64,000 nucleotides of DNA from Acanthornis magna (taxonomy: Eukaryota > Chordata > Aves > Passeriformes > Acanthizidae), in the NCBI GenBank assembly GCA_036785705.1, contig JAWUZG010000970.1, positions 881,501 to 945,500 on the forward strand, read 5' to 3'. Made by a program: the position numbers and the translations under genes. The notes under the pieces are model-generated. The model had not been told where the DNA came from. It worked only from the letters and a program-made list of their open reading frames with translations, and did not search any database. Position 1 is the stretch's first letter. Each line of letters begins with the position of its first letter. Of the stretch, positions 1 through 12,515 are shown piece by piece.

Positions 1-730
1 CAATGTGCCTAAGAGACACTAGGCTTGGTGTGGAGCTTTGTTTGCTTGTTTGTTTGTTTATTGTTCATTGAAAATAGAATTGTATACATCACATTGCCAT
101 AAAAGACAATTTAAGTTGCCCAAATGTAGCAGATGGATTTGCACAGCTGGAAAAAGAGACTTGGTTTGGCATCTGGAAGCCTTACTGTTCATGAGGATGT
201 GAAAATCTGGAAATTCAGACTGAAGTAACATTCTGACAACATAGTTATAAACTGAGCACCTATGAGAGATTTTGAGGCACAGCAAGCAACTTTGGTTGCT
301 CTTCTGGGTATAACTGAAATCACTGCATTGGCGTTGGTATTACTTGAACCACTTAGATTCCTCTGCACCACTCTAAATGTTGTAGATGTTAAAGATCCAA
401 CTGTGGAATCCACAAGATATTTGAGATTAATGGCACATTCTTTTCAAGTCTGGCAAGCATTTCTGCTGTACCAGAAATTAACTTATTAGGTGAGCAGCAA
501 GCCGAAGCCAACACTGGACCAGGAAGGCTGTGCCGCCTTCTATTTTGAACTGGAAAGAAAAGAAGAGGCCAAACTGTCTCCTTGTAAAAAACAGCTCATT
601 GTTTTTACTGGGCTTAGAACTGATCTGGATTGGCATAGTAGAGCGCATCATTCAATTTATTGTCTTGAAGATAAAAAAAGGTATGGCTCACACAGCAACC
701 ATTTCCTTACCAGTAATATTTTAATGTAGT
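1..730. other. Unidentified segment with broken coding-like frames
   Basis: This stretch is less AT-rich than the DNA after it and carries overlapping open frames on both strands. On the plus strand one frame is open at 262-489 and another, after a stop and a frame change, at 490-729. On the minus strand frames at 58-285 and 189-413 overlap. The plus-strand peptide of the first frame is hydrophobic in the middle (LVALLGITEITALALVLLEP), and the second is charged. I do not recognise either strand's product. A decayed processed pseudogene, an old transposon or chance would all fit. There is no poly(A) tail or splice pattern that decides between them. Confidence 0.15.
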
Positions 731-734
731 GGCA

Positions 735-1084
735 TTAAGACACAGGCAGTACAGAAACACTGGTTATCTTCAACCATGTAATGAAGACCTTGGGTTTGGA
801 GATACTTAAGATGTGCCCACTACTGTTCAGAGCTTTTGGTAGAATTTGCAGGCTGTTCTTCTTATGGTTTATTATGTTTAACAATTTGTTGTTGTTTTTA
901 TGTTTTATTATTATATATAGATGCAAGGATAGTATAAACTGAAAGTGTATTTGGCCCTGCCCCAGTTTGCTTGCAGCCTAATGTTGACCTAAAAACATAC
1001 TGGGGGGTTGCATAGGGGTAGGGAAAAGGTTATGGGGAAGAATATAGCCAGATGTCACAGATTTATTGCATGCCTTGATGGTTT
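735..1084. other. AT-rich DNA, nothing recognised
   Basis: Noncoding AT-rich sequence between the unidentified 5' segment and the pyrimidine tract. No gene, transposon end or RNA structure was recognised. Confidence 0.5.
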
Positions 1085-1091
1085 CATTGAA

Positions 1092-1147
1092 CTTTCTTCT
1101 TTTTTTCTCTCTTTCTCTCTTTTTGTTTTTCTTTTTCTTTTTCTTTT

Positions 1148-1204
<57 letters not shown>

Positions 1205-1264
1205 TTTCTTTCTTTCTTTCCTTCCTTTCTTTCTCTCTCTTTCTCTTTCTCTTTCTTTCTTTCA
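1092..1264. repeat. (TTTC)n polypyrimidine microsatellite
   Basis: About 170 bases of almost pure pyrimidine on the plus strand. The core, roughly 1148-1202, is an uninterrupted run of TTTC units. It is flanked by degenerate TTTTTC and TCTC units on the left and by TTCC and TCTC variants on the right. The Lys/Arg-rich minus-strand frames and Phe/Leu/Ser-rich plus-strand frames here are translations of this repeat, not genes. The tract is likely to be length-polymorphic. Confidence 0.95.
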
Positions 1265-2402
1265 TTTGTCATTTTCAGAATTAGGGTTGTCCATAAGTGC
1301 TAGTAATACTACGAAAAACTATTTTCAGAGTTCCTTCTTTCCTAGTCCTCCCTAAGCCTCTGATTCACCACAATTTTTTTTCTTTTTAAGCCCATCATCT
1401 TTACGTCTGTTCTTTCCCTGTTTCCTTTCCACCACAAGAGGAAACCTCCAGGGGAATTTGCAAGATATATAGATGCCTTGGAGGGGAAAAGAGGAAACAG
1501 TTGTAGGTTATCTGAAGTGTGGGTTGTATGAGAATTTGTTTTCAAAAAGAGGTGTGGGTTATCTGAGTAGCAGGCTATATACAGAAAAATATGGTAATAT
1601 AAAACCATTTTAGTTCTATCTGATGCATTATTCTAGGCTTGTGAAAGGACAGGTTTGCTTTTCTGAGATGTGCATATCTATACATTTTCTTATGTGAGAG
1701 CAAGCATGTATAACTGATAGATTTTAGCATTTATGCTTCTCTTTTATACCAAGATTTTATGTGTGATAGAAGATGTAATATTGCAAAAACTTTTTTGTTG
1801 TAGTGGTTTTATACATTTTAAGTTTTATATTGTAGCAGGTTAATTTTTGATAGGGAAATTAAATGAAAAAAAAGATTTTTTTTTTTTCCTGAGGAAGAGA
1901 GAGGATAAATATACTTTAAAAAGCAGAAATATAATCTAACACAGAATGCTTGATGCTGCATCATCATGCCCCAAAATCAAACCAGATCGTTTCAGAAGCC
2001 ATAGCTCGTCCTCCAGAAAACCCTGGGCATTATTTTCAGGTGCTTGATGTATTTTGTTATCCAAGCTGCTCATTTACAACTCCTGAATAAAGAGTGGGCT
2101 TAAATATCACTTTGATAGTGATCCCTTAATATTGTACCAATAGGCAACAGGAAGTTGCAAGCTTCACCAGCAAAGATTTCTATGTTGTAAGCTGACTAAC
2201 TGCGCAGTAAAATGGTCATCAGAAAAAAATTAGTAGGCAATTATTATATGTACCACTAAGAGAGATATTTTCCTTTATTTTTTTTTTATTTTGTCATCTG
2301 TTATTAAATGACTTTTTAAAAAAAATCTAAATGAACAACCTTATTTTCTAATGCAATTTTGTTTCTTCAGGTGGCAGAAAATAATGTCTTTGACATTAAC
2401 TA
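1265..2402. other. AT-rich intergenic DNA
   Basis: No gene or recognisable transposon. The part around 1960-2220 is less AT-rich and of higher complexity than its surroundings, but no specific function can be assigned. Confidence 0.4.
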
Positions 2403-2440
2403 TATTATTATTATTATTATTATTGTTGTTGTTGTTGTTA
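2403..2440. repeat. Compound (ATT)n(TTG)n microsatellite
   Basis: About seven ATT units pass directly into about five TTG units. This is a perfect compound trinucleotide repeat, probably formed by a point mutation spreading through part of one array. Confidence 0.9.
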
Positions 2441-3215
2441 CCATCATTGTTATCACTACCACTATTGCTTTATCAATAAATTTTCTTTGGTTTATTTTAA
2501 TAAATCAGGGCACATTCTACAAATGTATTTAGGAGCCTAACTCCTAACCTGGTTCGTTAAATATTGAAAGTATATTAATTCATAGTATATTAATACCATC
2601 AAAAGTATAATATTTTTATAGAAATGTGCACAGTGAGAAATGCAAATGAAATACCTGTTACTTCAAGTAAGAGAAATCAGACATCCATTATGCACTAAAA
2701 TAAACCTCCATAGGCAGCTGATAAGGGCAGGAAGATCAGGGCAGAAGGGCAGCAGTTACTAGTGAAAGAGCATTTTTCATTAAATGACTGGTTTATTACT
2801 TATTTCTTTACCCTGTTTCTTTTTAAAAAAATGTGGAAAAGTGTAACTCAAATCTGTGCTAAATAGTTTTATGACAAATTAAATTTTTGCAGTTTTCCTA
2901 TATTCCATCCTTAGTTGACCAATTTTCCTATTTCAAACACCCTAATTCCATAATGATGGAAAGCCAGCATTGCCCTCTACTTTCTACTTTCCTAAAAGCA
3001 TTGCCTATCCTGCTGGGAAGAAGAAACTCAGAAAGGGTGATGAAAGGTCATGGAAGAATGCTGCATACTCCATGATGTGTTTCTACAAGTTGTGTCTCTG
3101 AGATCTTCCAGTTTTCTTTCTAGTAGAGTCTCCATTCAATGGAGCTGCCTAGGTAACACGTGCACAAATACATTTCTTTTCAGGCATAATGTTTGATGCC
3201 CTGAAAAAACAGAAG

Positions 3216-3381
3216 GGTTTTTTTTGGTTTTGTTTGGGTTTTTTTTTGGTTGGTTGGTTTTGGTTTTTTGTTTTTTGTTTTTTGTTGTTGCTGTTTGGTT
3301 GGTTTTTCATTTGTTTGGTTTTTTGCTTTGTTTTGTGAGGAGTTTTTTGTTCTTGTTGGTTTGGTTTGGTTTGGGTTTTTT
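3216..3381. repeat. G/T-only low-complexity tract, (GGTTT)n-like
   Basis: About 165 bases composed almost wholly of G and T on the plus strand, with irregular GGTTT, GGTTGG and TTTTG units and very few A or C. The overlapping Phe/Val/Leu/Gly-rich frames at 3224-3447 are artefacts of this composition. The strong strand asymmetry is notable, but the GG pairs are too short for a classical G-quadruplex of GGG runs. Confidence 0.85.
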
Positions 3382-5549
3382 TGCAGTAATTTTCAATTTT
3401 GCTGGATGCACCTGAATCTTATTGAATCTGACAGTCAACAAGGCTGAATTACATTTTTTCCAATTTCCGTATTCAGAGTAGGTAACTGGGGCAGAGGCTG
3501 GGCAATATTACGTAGATGAGCTCTTAGTGACCACCTGCATATTCTTGAATCTCATTTTGGAGTCCTGTGGATATGATGCTAGCCATCCAAATGACCATAT
3601 TTGAGGTCAGTTTCTATGGCATTTATTAGTGTTTCCATCAGGATAATGATTAGAGCTTTAAGTATCTATTTCTTACAGAGGACATTGTGGTTTCTTATAC
3701 AGGTATTGTGGGTTGTATGCAATTTTTTTGCCTATGTTTCATGAAACACTGCATTTTCTGTTTTCTTCATTAAATGTTTTTGCAAGGAAGCAAGTCAGAA
3801 ATCTCCCCTTGTCTTTATATAAAGGTGAGTATCCTTTTCTAAAAGAAACATCATGTTAAGTGCAGTTGTTAAAGTTACAGTAGCATATTACATTGCATTT
3901 CTCCTTCTTTCACATTTCTGTCAGACCTAAGAGTGCTAGACACTTGAGAGCACAGTGACATTACCAGGCATAAACAAAAGCAGCTGTGGCAGAAGATAAA
4001 GAACAAAGCCTTCTAACGCATTTTCCTAACTTCAAAGATAAGCAGAACAAGGAAGTAATTGCACTTACAGCATTATTTAATGGCTTTTTCATTAAATCCA
4101 ACAAAGACAGTAATAAACAGTCCAGGAACAGTAAGGGACAGATTTTTATCTTTGATTCATAGTACTCATCTTGGTGCATATTTAAAAATATGCTACTAGG
4201 TGATGTGTATCTGAAGGTACCAACAAGGACTAAGTATTCAATATCTTCAATAATTTTAATTATTTAGAAAAATGATGAGTAAACTCATTTGCTCCAGCTT
4301 TGTGTCAATAAATGAGCACTGATTCAAAAATGGACTTGCATGATCCACACTGACTTAATGAGCATTCCCACTAGGGCATAGCATTCCAACAGTGGTTGCA
4401 TCTGTACTTCAGGTCCAAATAACCATGTAATCTAGAACAATACATCTGAAAAGAACAGGAAGAAGATACATTGCTCTAAGAGCATGATCCAGTTTGGCAA
4501 GTTCTTCATCACACTTTTGGCACTGTGTACTTTCAGTCCTTTCTATATTTTATATTGATAAAAGAGATTTTTCTTGTCGAAAAACTTGATGATTTTGTAA
4601 ACTAACTTAAGGTGCAAAAGAAATAAGGTATATTATTTTATTATTAATAATAATTGTTTCTATTACTATCTAAAGACACCATTAATTTAGGAGTAACTTG
4701 AAAGAAAATTCTGTCAGGTCTTCTAATACTTCATGGTGGCCAGGAAGCCTCGTCTCCATAGTAGCCTTCCTCTACACGGTGGTATGGAAGCTTGTTGAAA
4801 TGGACATTGGGGATTTCATATCTTGACTTTAGTCTATCAATTCCCTGTCTTGAAAATGGTAGTAGGAATAGAGGAAATTTCTTAAGCAGTAAAAAATTCT
4901 GCCCCTTCTCAGAGAGATTTGTATAACTGCAAGTTACATCTTCTTCTGAGTGTTTATTCTAAGTCCTTCAACTACAGACTTAAAAAAAAATAAAAATTTC
5001 TTTGAATAGTTGATGTTTCATGAATTATTTTCCATAGACTGCAATCATGCACTGGAGAGAATTGAAGGGACATGAATTAAAAAAATAAACAGAAGAAAAA
5101 CAGTGATCTATTAAAGTAAGGCAGGAAAGGGGAAAAGTTACAGAGGAGATAAAAAAGAAAAACTGTAATAAAATATGATATTTCTAAAAAGCAGTGAGTT
5201 TACCCAAGGTCAGAGTGATCAGTTTCAAACATATGTAAATTAAAAGGAAGATACTATTTAGATGTAAGCATTTAAAACAGCAAAAACAAACAATCAGGAA
5301 TGTAATGAAAAGGATCCTGTACTCGACTTTCAAATGGAGGTAAAGTGGAAGGAAGCAAAAAGAAACTTGAAGAAAATTCTAAACAGAAGCAAGCCCAATG
5401 AAAAAATGAAATACAGTCCTACCAAAGACAACTGTACCTGAGGACAGCTTGGAAAGCATGTAGTTTAAAATGAGAGAAAAATGCACAAGCGTATCTCCTA
5501 TGAAAAAGGAACAACATACAGTTAAGACCATATCTAGCTCCCCATGATT
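3382..5549. other. AT-rich intergenic DNA, no gene seen
   Basis: About 2.2 kb of AT-rich DNA with short A and T runs. No CR1, LTR or RNA gene was recognised and no frame above about 70 codons looks coding. Confidence 0.4.
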
Positions 5550-5945
5550 AATCATGGAATAGTTGAGGTGGGAAGGGACTTCTAGAGATGGTGCAGTCCA
5601 AATCTTGAAGCAGGGCTTGCTAGAGCTGGTTACTCAGGGTCTTGTCCAGTCAGGTGTTGAATATATACAAGGATATTTCCACAGCCTCTCTGGGTAGCTT
5701 GTTCCAATGTTTGGCACTCTCACAAATTAAAAAAGAAAAAAAAAATTGCTCCATATGTTCAAGTGGAATTTCTGGTTTTGTCCGTTGCCTCTGGCCCTTT
5801 TGGTCGGCAGTACTGATAAGAGGCTGCCTCTGTCTTCCTCACTGCCCTTACCCATCAGGTATTTACAGACACTGATAAGATCCCTTCTCTGGTTTAAACA
5901 CTCCCTGGTTTAAACAGCTCTTTCATGTGGCATGTTATTCCTTCC
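5550..5945 (-). mobile_element. CR1 LINE 3' fragment, minus strand
   Basis: Read on the minus strand this is the 3' end of a CR1 retrotransposon. The plus strand starts with the reverse complement of the ATTCTATG tail region (AATCATGGAATAG) and continues with GGTGGGAAGGGACTTCTAG. It then passes through the untranslated region (CTCTGGGTAGCTTGTTCCA) and into sequence matching the end of the reverse-transcriptase ORF. CR1 is 5' truncated as a rule and this copy is too. An A-rich insertion of about 20 bases sits near 5728-5747. A short direct duplication of CTGGTTTAAAC lies at 5889-5918. Divergence is substantial, so the copy is old and inactive. Confidence 0.85.
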
Positions 5946-8900
5946 CTGCCCGAGACTGCCATAAGCAAAACACCCAAAGACTAATCTGATCATTCAGTTT
6001 TGTCCAAGATTTTTATCATGTGTCTGGAGCAGTGCTCAGACAAAGTTTCCTTGTTTTTAAGGAGAAGGATAGAAGGAACATTCAATGCTGCATTTATAGT
6101 AAAAGAAAATGCTTAATTAAGAAGTTTTAATTGTATTTACAGCCCAGGTTCTATCTACAGCTTTCTAACTATCCATCTACATCTCTTTTATAACTGCAAA
6201 TCTCAATTAGGAATGCATAAATCATGTGTTGTTGATTTATTTTTTGTCATAATGAACTGCAGTTACTGGTAAGGTTATAGATGTCATTTAACTATTTTAC
6301 ATAAACTGGAAATGTTGTAGTTGTAGAAAATCCACATAATTCTTAAGATCATCAATTATTCTTTAGCATGCTCATGTCATTTCTTCAACAGATATGCTAA
6401 AGATGCTACTTCACAGAGTAGTGCTGCTGTACAAGAGATTGACTTGTACAGTTACTTTTTCACCGATGGACCTCACATTTGGTAAACCAGGCTAAAATTT
6501 CAAAGTTTGTTACCATGAACTAGGGCTGGAGGTGTCATCTTTATAAAGTCAAATTTGTGTGCATCTGTTTAAAAGGACTGGGGCCTAAGTCAGTCCTGAA
6601 CATCTAAAAATCCATGACCTTCAATTTTCTGATCATGAGCAACAATTTTAATTTGAAGCATTCTGCCTACCTCTGGCTATTTGGGCAGAGGATTTGGTTT
6701 TCAAGAGTATGTGAGTTTTGAAAGAAACAGTATTGCTGTCTTCCTTATCTTTGGATTCAGGAGACATAGGAGTAGAGAATTGTAGTAACCGTAGCAGCAG
6801 TTAGAGCAGATTAATTCTCAGGAATCAATCACAGTTATCAATTGCAGATATTAATAAGAAAGTTGCATGACAAGACTGAAGGTTTTTGGATTCTCCACCA
6901 TTGCTCTATGGTGAAAGAATATCTGGTTTGGGAACCAAGAAAAGATTTTTAACAAATGGAAACTAGTACTTGATTGGACCAAGAGAAAATCTCTACCCTT
7001 TTACATCATTATGCAATATGTTTACTAATCCAGAAGCAGACAAAATATCTTGTGCCATATTGTGTAACATTCCAGTGAAATAATATTGCAGTTCAGTGCA
7101 AGACTATGTTAAGGGGAAGACAAAGAATGCAGATACATGTACTAAATTAGAATTTTCTTACCCATATATGCTCTTTAACTAGCAGTTGGTATAAAAATTG
7201 CTGTTCTACTCAGTTTGATTAGTGATGCTGTTGTTGAACTCATTAGGAAAGAATGCTTTATATTATGTGTCCAATTTTTGTACAGACTTTTAGAGATAAG
7301 CAGCATCCGCTACTTTTTTGACTTCTTGGTCTGTCATAAGGCCAAGCATAACTTGGAATGGTAGAAATGCCACTGTGCAGTGATAACTCCATCAGGAAAG
7401 ATTTTTTTACCTTGATCAACAAATTTTTCCTGCTGAAAGATATTCAGAATGGGAAGAAGAAACTGTTTCGTTTTTGTTCGAGGCATGCCAGCATGAATAT
7501 TGGGGGGGGGGGGGAATCTAAAAGAAAGATTTCTTCAGAAGAAGAAAACGTTATGTATATGAGTAAAATTGTCAGTCATTCATTTATTATATCTGCCAAA
7601 AAGGATAGTGTATTTGGCTGCTCCAGCTATTTATATTGGGACAGTTGCCTGATTATTTTTTCAAGGAGAAACAGAAAAAACAAGGTAGTTTGATACATAA
7701 ATCTGAGACTAGAAGCAGGAAGAATTATTAACTAAATAAATGCTTTTAAAAGCTGTCAGGGAGAAAGTTGAAGGCTTATTTTATCAGTCTAGGCAGAACG
7801 AGATGTTCTCTGAATATTTCTTAATGAAAGAAAAGGGACAGTTCTGGAGAAGATAAGTGGTAGCCAAATTAATCTGAATTGTGCTTTACTCCTCTCCTGT
7901 CTTCTTGAGGGAGTACTGTATATTAACACATACATATGTCTGCAAATGGAAAGGTAAGAGCTTTAAAGTGCCACCGTTTTTAATTCTACGTTGTTTCCAT
8001 TTTATCAAGTAATCTTATCCACAATTTTGGTCAGAGAGAAAATATACCATAGATTTGAGGCAGGGATAAAAGACCACAATGGCTTTTTTACAAGGTGTTA
8101 AGTGTTTTCCATATTTGGGAGATTTTAAAACCAACTAGCTTTGGATGTGAAATTGATACTGAGCGGTCTTGTGAACTCAGACAGGACCAAACCTTGACTT
8201 CATCTCTCACTCTTGGGCTCCACACGAAGTTTTGAAGCTTATGTTCTGATGTACAGAATTACCTCATTCGCATCTGCCCCAGCTGGACTACATGAGAATG
8301 CAAAATCTTGGTGTGCCAGCTTCTGCTGAAACTTAGAGCAATAACATAAATATGACTGCTTGATAATTAAAGAATGTTTATATTTCCTCATTTAGACAAG
8401 TACTCAGATGCCTACATCATAATTCCAAACTTTGTGCTTACATGGTGAAGAAAATATATGTTATGAAAGAGCAGCTACTGGCACCATGGTTATATGGCAA
8501 AACTCACTTTCCTAGACCTAACCATTTTTTTGCATGTGTTTTATAGGAGCAAGGATCTTAAATTAGTTTCCTTAAGTAACCAGTATGAAATCCACCTTCT
8601 GTGACACATAATTGGGAAAATTTGTACTCAGAGTGTTTGAGAGTTACCAAAAAAAGGTTGACTTCACAGGTGAAGGGCCTGAACATTTAGTTCATCATGT
8701 TTGGTTAGTGGCAATAGTTGATAGGTTTGGTGCACTGACTGGGAACAAAAGATAGTGCATGTCATACAAACAGATTTCTGGTGTCAGTAATTTCTCAGTT
8801 TGTCAGTTATTGGCCTAACTGAGGCTAAAGAGAAGTCAAATACTACCTTTTTGTATTATAATAGGCCTTTGCTTTTAGAAAATGAAGAACATTTAGAAAA

Positions 8901-11900
8901 TGGAGGAGTTATTCAGAAATACTTTCAAAGCAATCTGCACAGGCTCTGGGAGTTCCAAGAACTCACAGGCAAATTGTGACTTTCCCAGAAGCGATATCAA
9001 TTAGGAAAACAGAGCAATTGTTGGAAGAATGTGAAGGTTATCATGCAAAGCATGTTTATATGGTTCAAGTGAGAGGAAATGATGGCAACTCCCAGAGTTG
9101 TGAGGGAACTTCCTCTTTGCAATATCCTGACTTTCATTTCCCTTGCTTAAAGCCACATTAGTTCTGATCATTGTCAAAAGAACCAGGAATATTGTCAATG
9201 CACAAAAATAAATACTCTACAAGATGAACATATATATGGCCATATAATTTTACTACATAAAATACCATTTACTTTTTTGTCTCTACACTTCTCGCCTCAT
9301 TCTTAAACTTACATTTCTTTCACTATAATTTCAAATATTTTAATTTTATTTTCCCTTTTCCTTTGTTTTTCTGATTAAATACATATGATTCTTAAAGTCC
9401 TTGAAGTCCCAGTTCATAATCATTAGTAGTTTCTACACCAGCTATTCTGAGAAAATTCATCATATGGCCCGAAGTTACATCTTCTGAGGCATAGAAATTT
9501 CACATTAAATGGAACCAGTTCAGGAATTGGTCCTACACCAGCTCATCACTGTTTCCTGTTGTCTTCAAAGTAAAGCTTAACTTTCAGTTTTACATTATTA
9601 ACCTGCTTTTGTTGACTTTATCTGAGCTGTTCCTTCTAGGCCTGGATGGTATTTCACCACCTTCCTGAGCTGGCAGGCACACAACACCACGAGCACGTAA
9701 GGAATATTTTCTTTTGTACTAATATAAATAAATAAGGTATGGTCTTCAAAGTTTGCAATGTTATTGGATTAGCATATTCTTTAATACCAAGAAAACATGT
9801 TGGCAGGATGATTATTTGTCACTTGCCCTCTGTGTTGTAGCTGGTCTACAGTAGACTCAATTGTACAACAGGCAACACTCAAAACCCTGCTTAGAAATTA
9901 ATTCCAGAAGTCCAGATAGATCAGAGATGTAGATATCTGACAGCACAGAAAACAAATTCTGTTTATTCAGATAGAGATAAATACCTCAATGTAAATTTCA
10001 AAATGTTTCTGTGTTTTAATGATACTGGCTTATCAAAGTCAGTAAAGAGCCCTCTGGCTCTTTTTTTCTAGCACTCATTCATACTATTACCCATACCTAA
10101 AAGAAAACCACAAAGAAGGCCCTTCAGTTTACTCAAAAGTGTGCTTGTGCCAATGGAATTCAGAGGAATAGCCTAATTCTTCTACAACCTATGTGTAAAA
10201 GCGGAGACAGAGTGTAGTACTCTTTTGTTCCTATACTTAGTAAAATGGTAAATACTTTTGTTGTTTTGAATGGAGCTGTATAAACCTTGATGAATTGAGG
10301 GCACCCAACTGTCCCACCTAAACCTGCTCTCAGGTTTCTTGGCTTTATCATAAACTAGCAAGACGCTTCAGCATTATGTCCAGAAGTCTCAAATCAGGTG
10401 AAAACTTGAACTTTCATGTAAATGTTGTTTCCAGCTGCCTTTTTTTGTCAGGAAAAGCTCAGAAGTGCAAACTCAAAAAGCTCGATAGTCATAAAGCCAG
10501 TAAAATGCCCCAAATTTATTATCATTTGAGAACAAATTAACAGGTTTTTTTTTTAAATATACAATTTGCAAAACAGCAATATGAATATATTCCCTCATAT
10601 TTTTGCTGAATAATGTTAGTTTAGTCTTTCAGAAAATGTTGCTGCAGTGTTTATTTCTTTGGTATAAATGTGAGGTAATAGGGCCTGATGTCTTCCCCTG
10701 AAAACAAATGTTGATAAATATTCAAGTCCATAAATCTGTAAGAGAAACAAAATACAGAAAATTCTTGTTAATGCAGTACATTTTCTGGTAATTTTATAGT
10801 CTAATTTTCAGTGGTTCCCTACAGAATGAATGCAGTTCAGAAGGCAATTCTATAAAGTACTTTGTGGATAACTATTATCGGCTAATTATTAGAAATTGCA
10901 TGTTGTTGTTAATTGCATAAATAAATTGTTTTATCTGAAAGCCATTAAAAAAATGTTGGGTCTTTGAAGCATATATGGTTTTGATGTTCCTGTATAAAAC
11001 ATTTAACTGTTTAGCTCTAAAATAATGGTGTGGTGCTTTAAACCCTTTTTTTACTCTAATGCATTGAAAGGGGAAAAAAACCTCTGAATTCCAAAGAGCT
11101 TCTTTTGTGAAGTGTAGCCTGATGAACCTTACATTGAGAGGTAATAGAACTGCTGATGTTTTTGTCAAATACTGAAGCCATTTCCCTCTGTCTTTTTTTA
11201 ATAGTGAAAATAGAAAGTTATATAGAGATATTTTCATTGACTTACTAAAATTTAGAGTAGCAGATACATAGAAGATTGTAGAGAGATGATGATATTTATT
11301 GTGAATATTCAAATTTAAAAATGCATTATACTTTTTTTGTGGAAATGTTTATATGGGATTCTCAGATTTGTGGGGCTGCCTTAAAAAACTAGAACATTTA
11401 CCTCCTGTTCTTATTTTAAATTACTCAAGGAATGTAAAGGTATTTTTCCTAGCTACACATGTTGATTATGCTAAATTTTTATGTATGTCTGGGTAAAATC
11501 AAGAGCTGTAAAAGTTACTCTCTCTGCCTTCAGCTTTGTAAACTCAAGAAAAAACTGAGGTGTTAGGGCTGACTAGGTAGTCTTTTTCCATGAAGTGTCA
11601 GCTGAGTCAGAATTCTATATTGAGTGTCTAGTTGGACCAAGCAGGTTCTATTTCTCTTTTGAAGTAGTCAGTGCCAGTGGCACAGGAAGAAAATATGCTA
11701 TATCCAGGAAAAGGGAATTGCCATGGATATTGTCTTAGCATTTGTACAGGGATTGGGATTATGTTTAGTACTGTAAGCAGTGAACTTGTCCAAAGAAGAG
11801 TAATCTTGAGCAGTATATGAATGTTATTACACATGATGGATATTACTAAAATGGTTATTTTCCGCATAAGAAAATGGGCCAAATCTCACTTGTTTATAGA

Positions 11901-12071
11901 CAGAAAGACTAGAAATCCAGGACAAGTGGGTACATGAGGCAGAATGTGTCTTCCTGTAGCTGTCCTTATGCAAATTAATGCTGCAGCCAATGGTGAGAAA
12001 CTGGCACTTCTAATTTGAAATTCATCTCTTCCTAAGATATACATATCATCTGCTTTCTATGATCCTCATAG
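5946..12071. other. Intergenic DNA without recognised genes or transposons
   Basis: About 6 kb of AT-rich DNA. The only distinct local feature is the G run at 7502-7514. A 145-codon minus-strand frame at 10875-11312 is rich in Phe, Ile, Asn and Lys as AT-rich chance frames are, and has no recognisable domain. Confidence 0.4.
7502..7514. repeat. Run of 13 G
   Basis: A mononucleotide run of 13 consecutive G in otherwise AT-rich DNA. Such runs are rare in vertebrate DNA and are frequent sites of length error in sequencing, so the exact length is uncertain. Confidence 0.9.
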
Positions 12072-12515
12072 GCAAACCCAGGAAGTGTGGACTGGATGAG
12101 TGTAGAGTGAAGTGGATTGAGCACTGGCTGAATGGCAGATCCCTGGGGGTCATAATCAGTGGCACAGGGTCTGATTGGAGGCCTGTCATTGTATCTGAAG
12201 GGAAGGTGTCAAGGGGATGGATCCAGGCTCTTCTCTGTGGAGCCAAGCAATAGGAAGAGACAACAGGCAGAAACTGATGCACAGGAATATGAGGAAGAGC
12301 TTCTTTACTGTGCAGGTCATTGAGCCCTGGAATAGATCAACCAGAGAGCTTATGGATTCTCCCTCACTGAAGACATTCCAGAATTGTCTGCATGAAGTCA
12401 TGTACAATGAGCTCTGGGATGACCCTGCTTGAGCAGGGAGGTTGGACCAGATGACCCACCATGGTCCCTTCCAACCTTACCCATTCTAGGATTCTGTGAT
12501 TCTATGATTCTGGGA
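12072..12515 (+). mobile_element. CR1 LINE fragment, internally deleted, plus strand
   Basis: The left part, about 12072-12190, matches the CR1 reverse-transcriptase ORF region (GAGCACTGGCTGAATGGCAG, CACAGGGTCTGATTGGAGGC). At about 12190-12195 it jumps straight to the C-terminal and 3' region (GGTGTCAAGGGGATGG) and continues to the end with CCCTGCTTGAGCAGGGAGG and GGTCCCTTCCAACC. It terminates in ATTCTGTG and ATTCTATG units at 12491-12511. From memory of CR1 order, the sequence missing at the junction is most of a kilobase or more. The frame at 12217-12432 is a remnant of this element or its reverse shadow. Confidence 0.9.

Noticed and set aside
978..1355. Lys/Arg-rich and Phe/Leu-rich frames
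   Set aside because: They are translations of the TTTC microsatellite.
10875..11312. 145-codon minus-strand frame
   Set aside because: Composition (Phe, Ile, Asn, Lys) is that of translated AT-rich DNA and no family is recognised.
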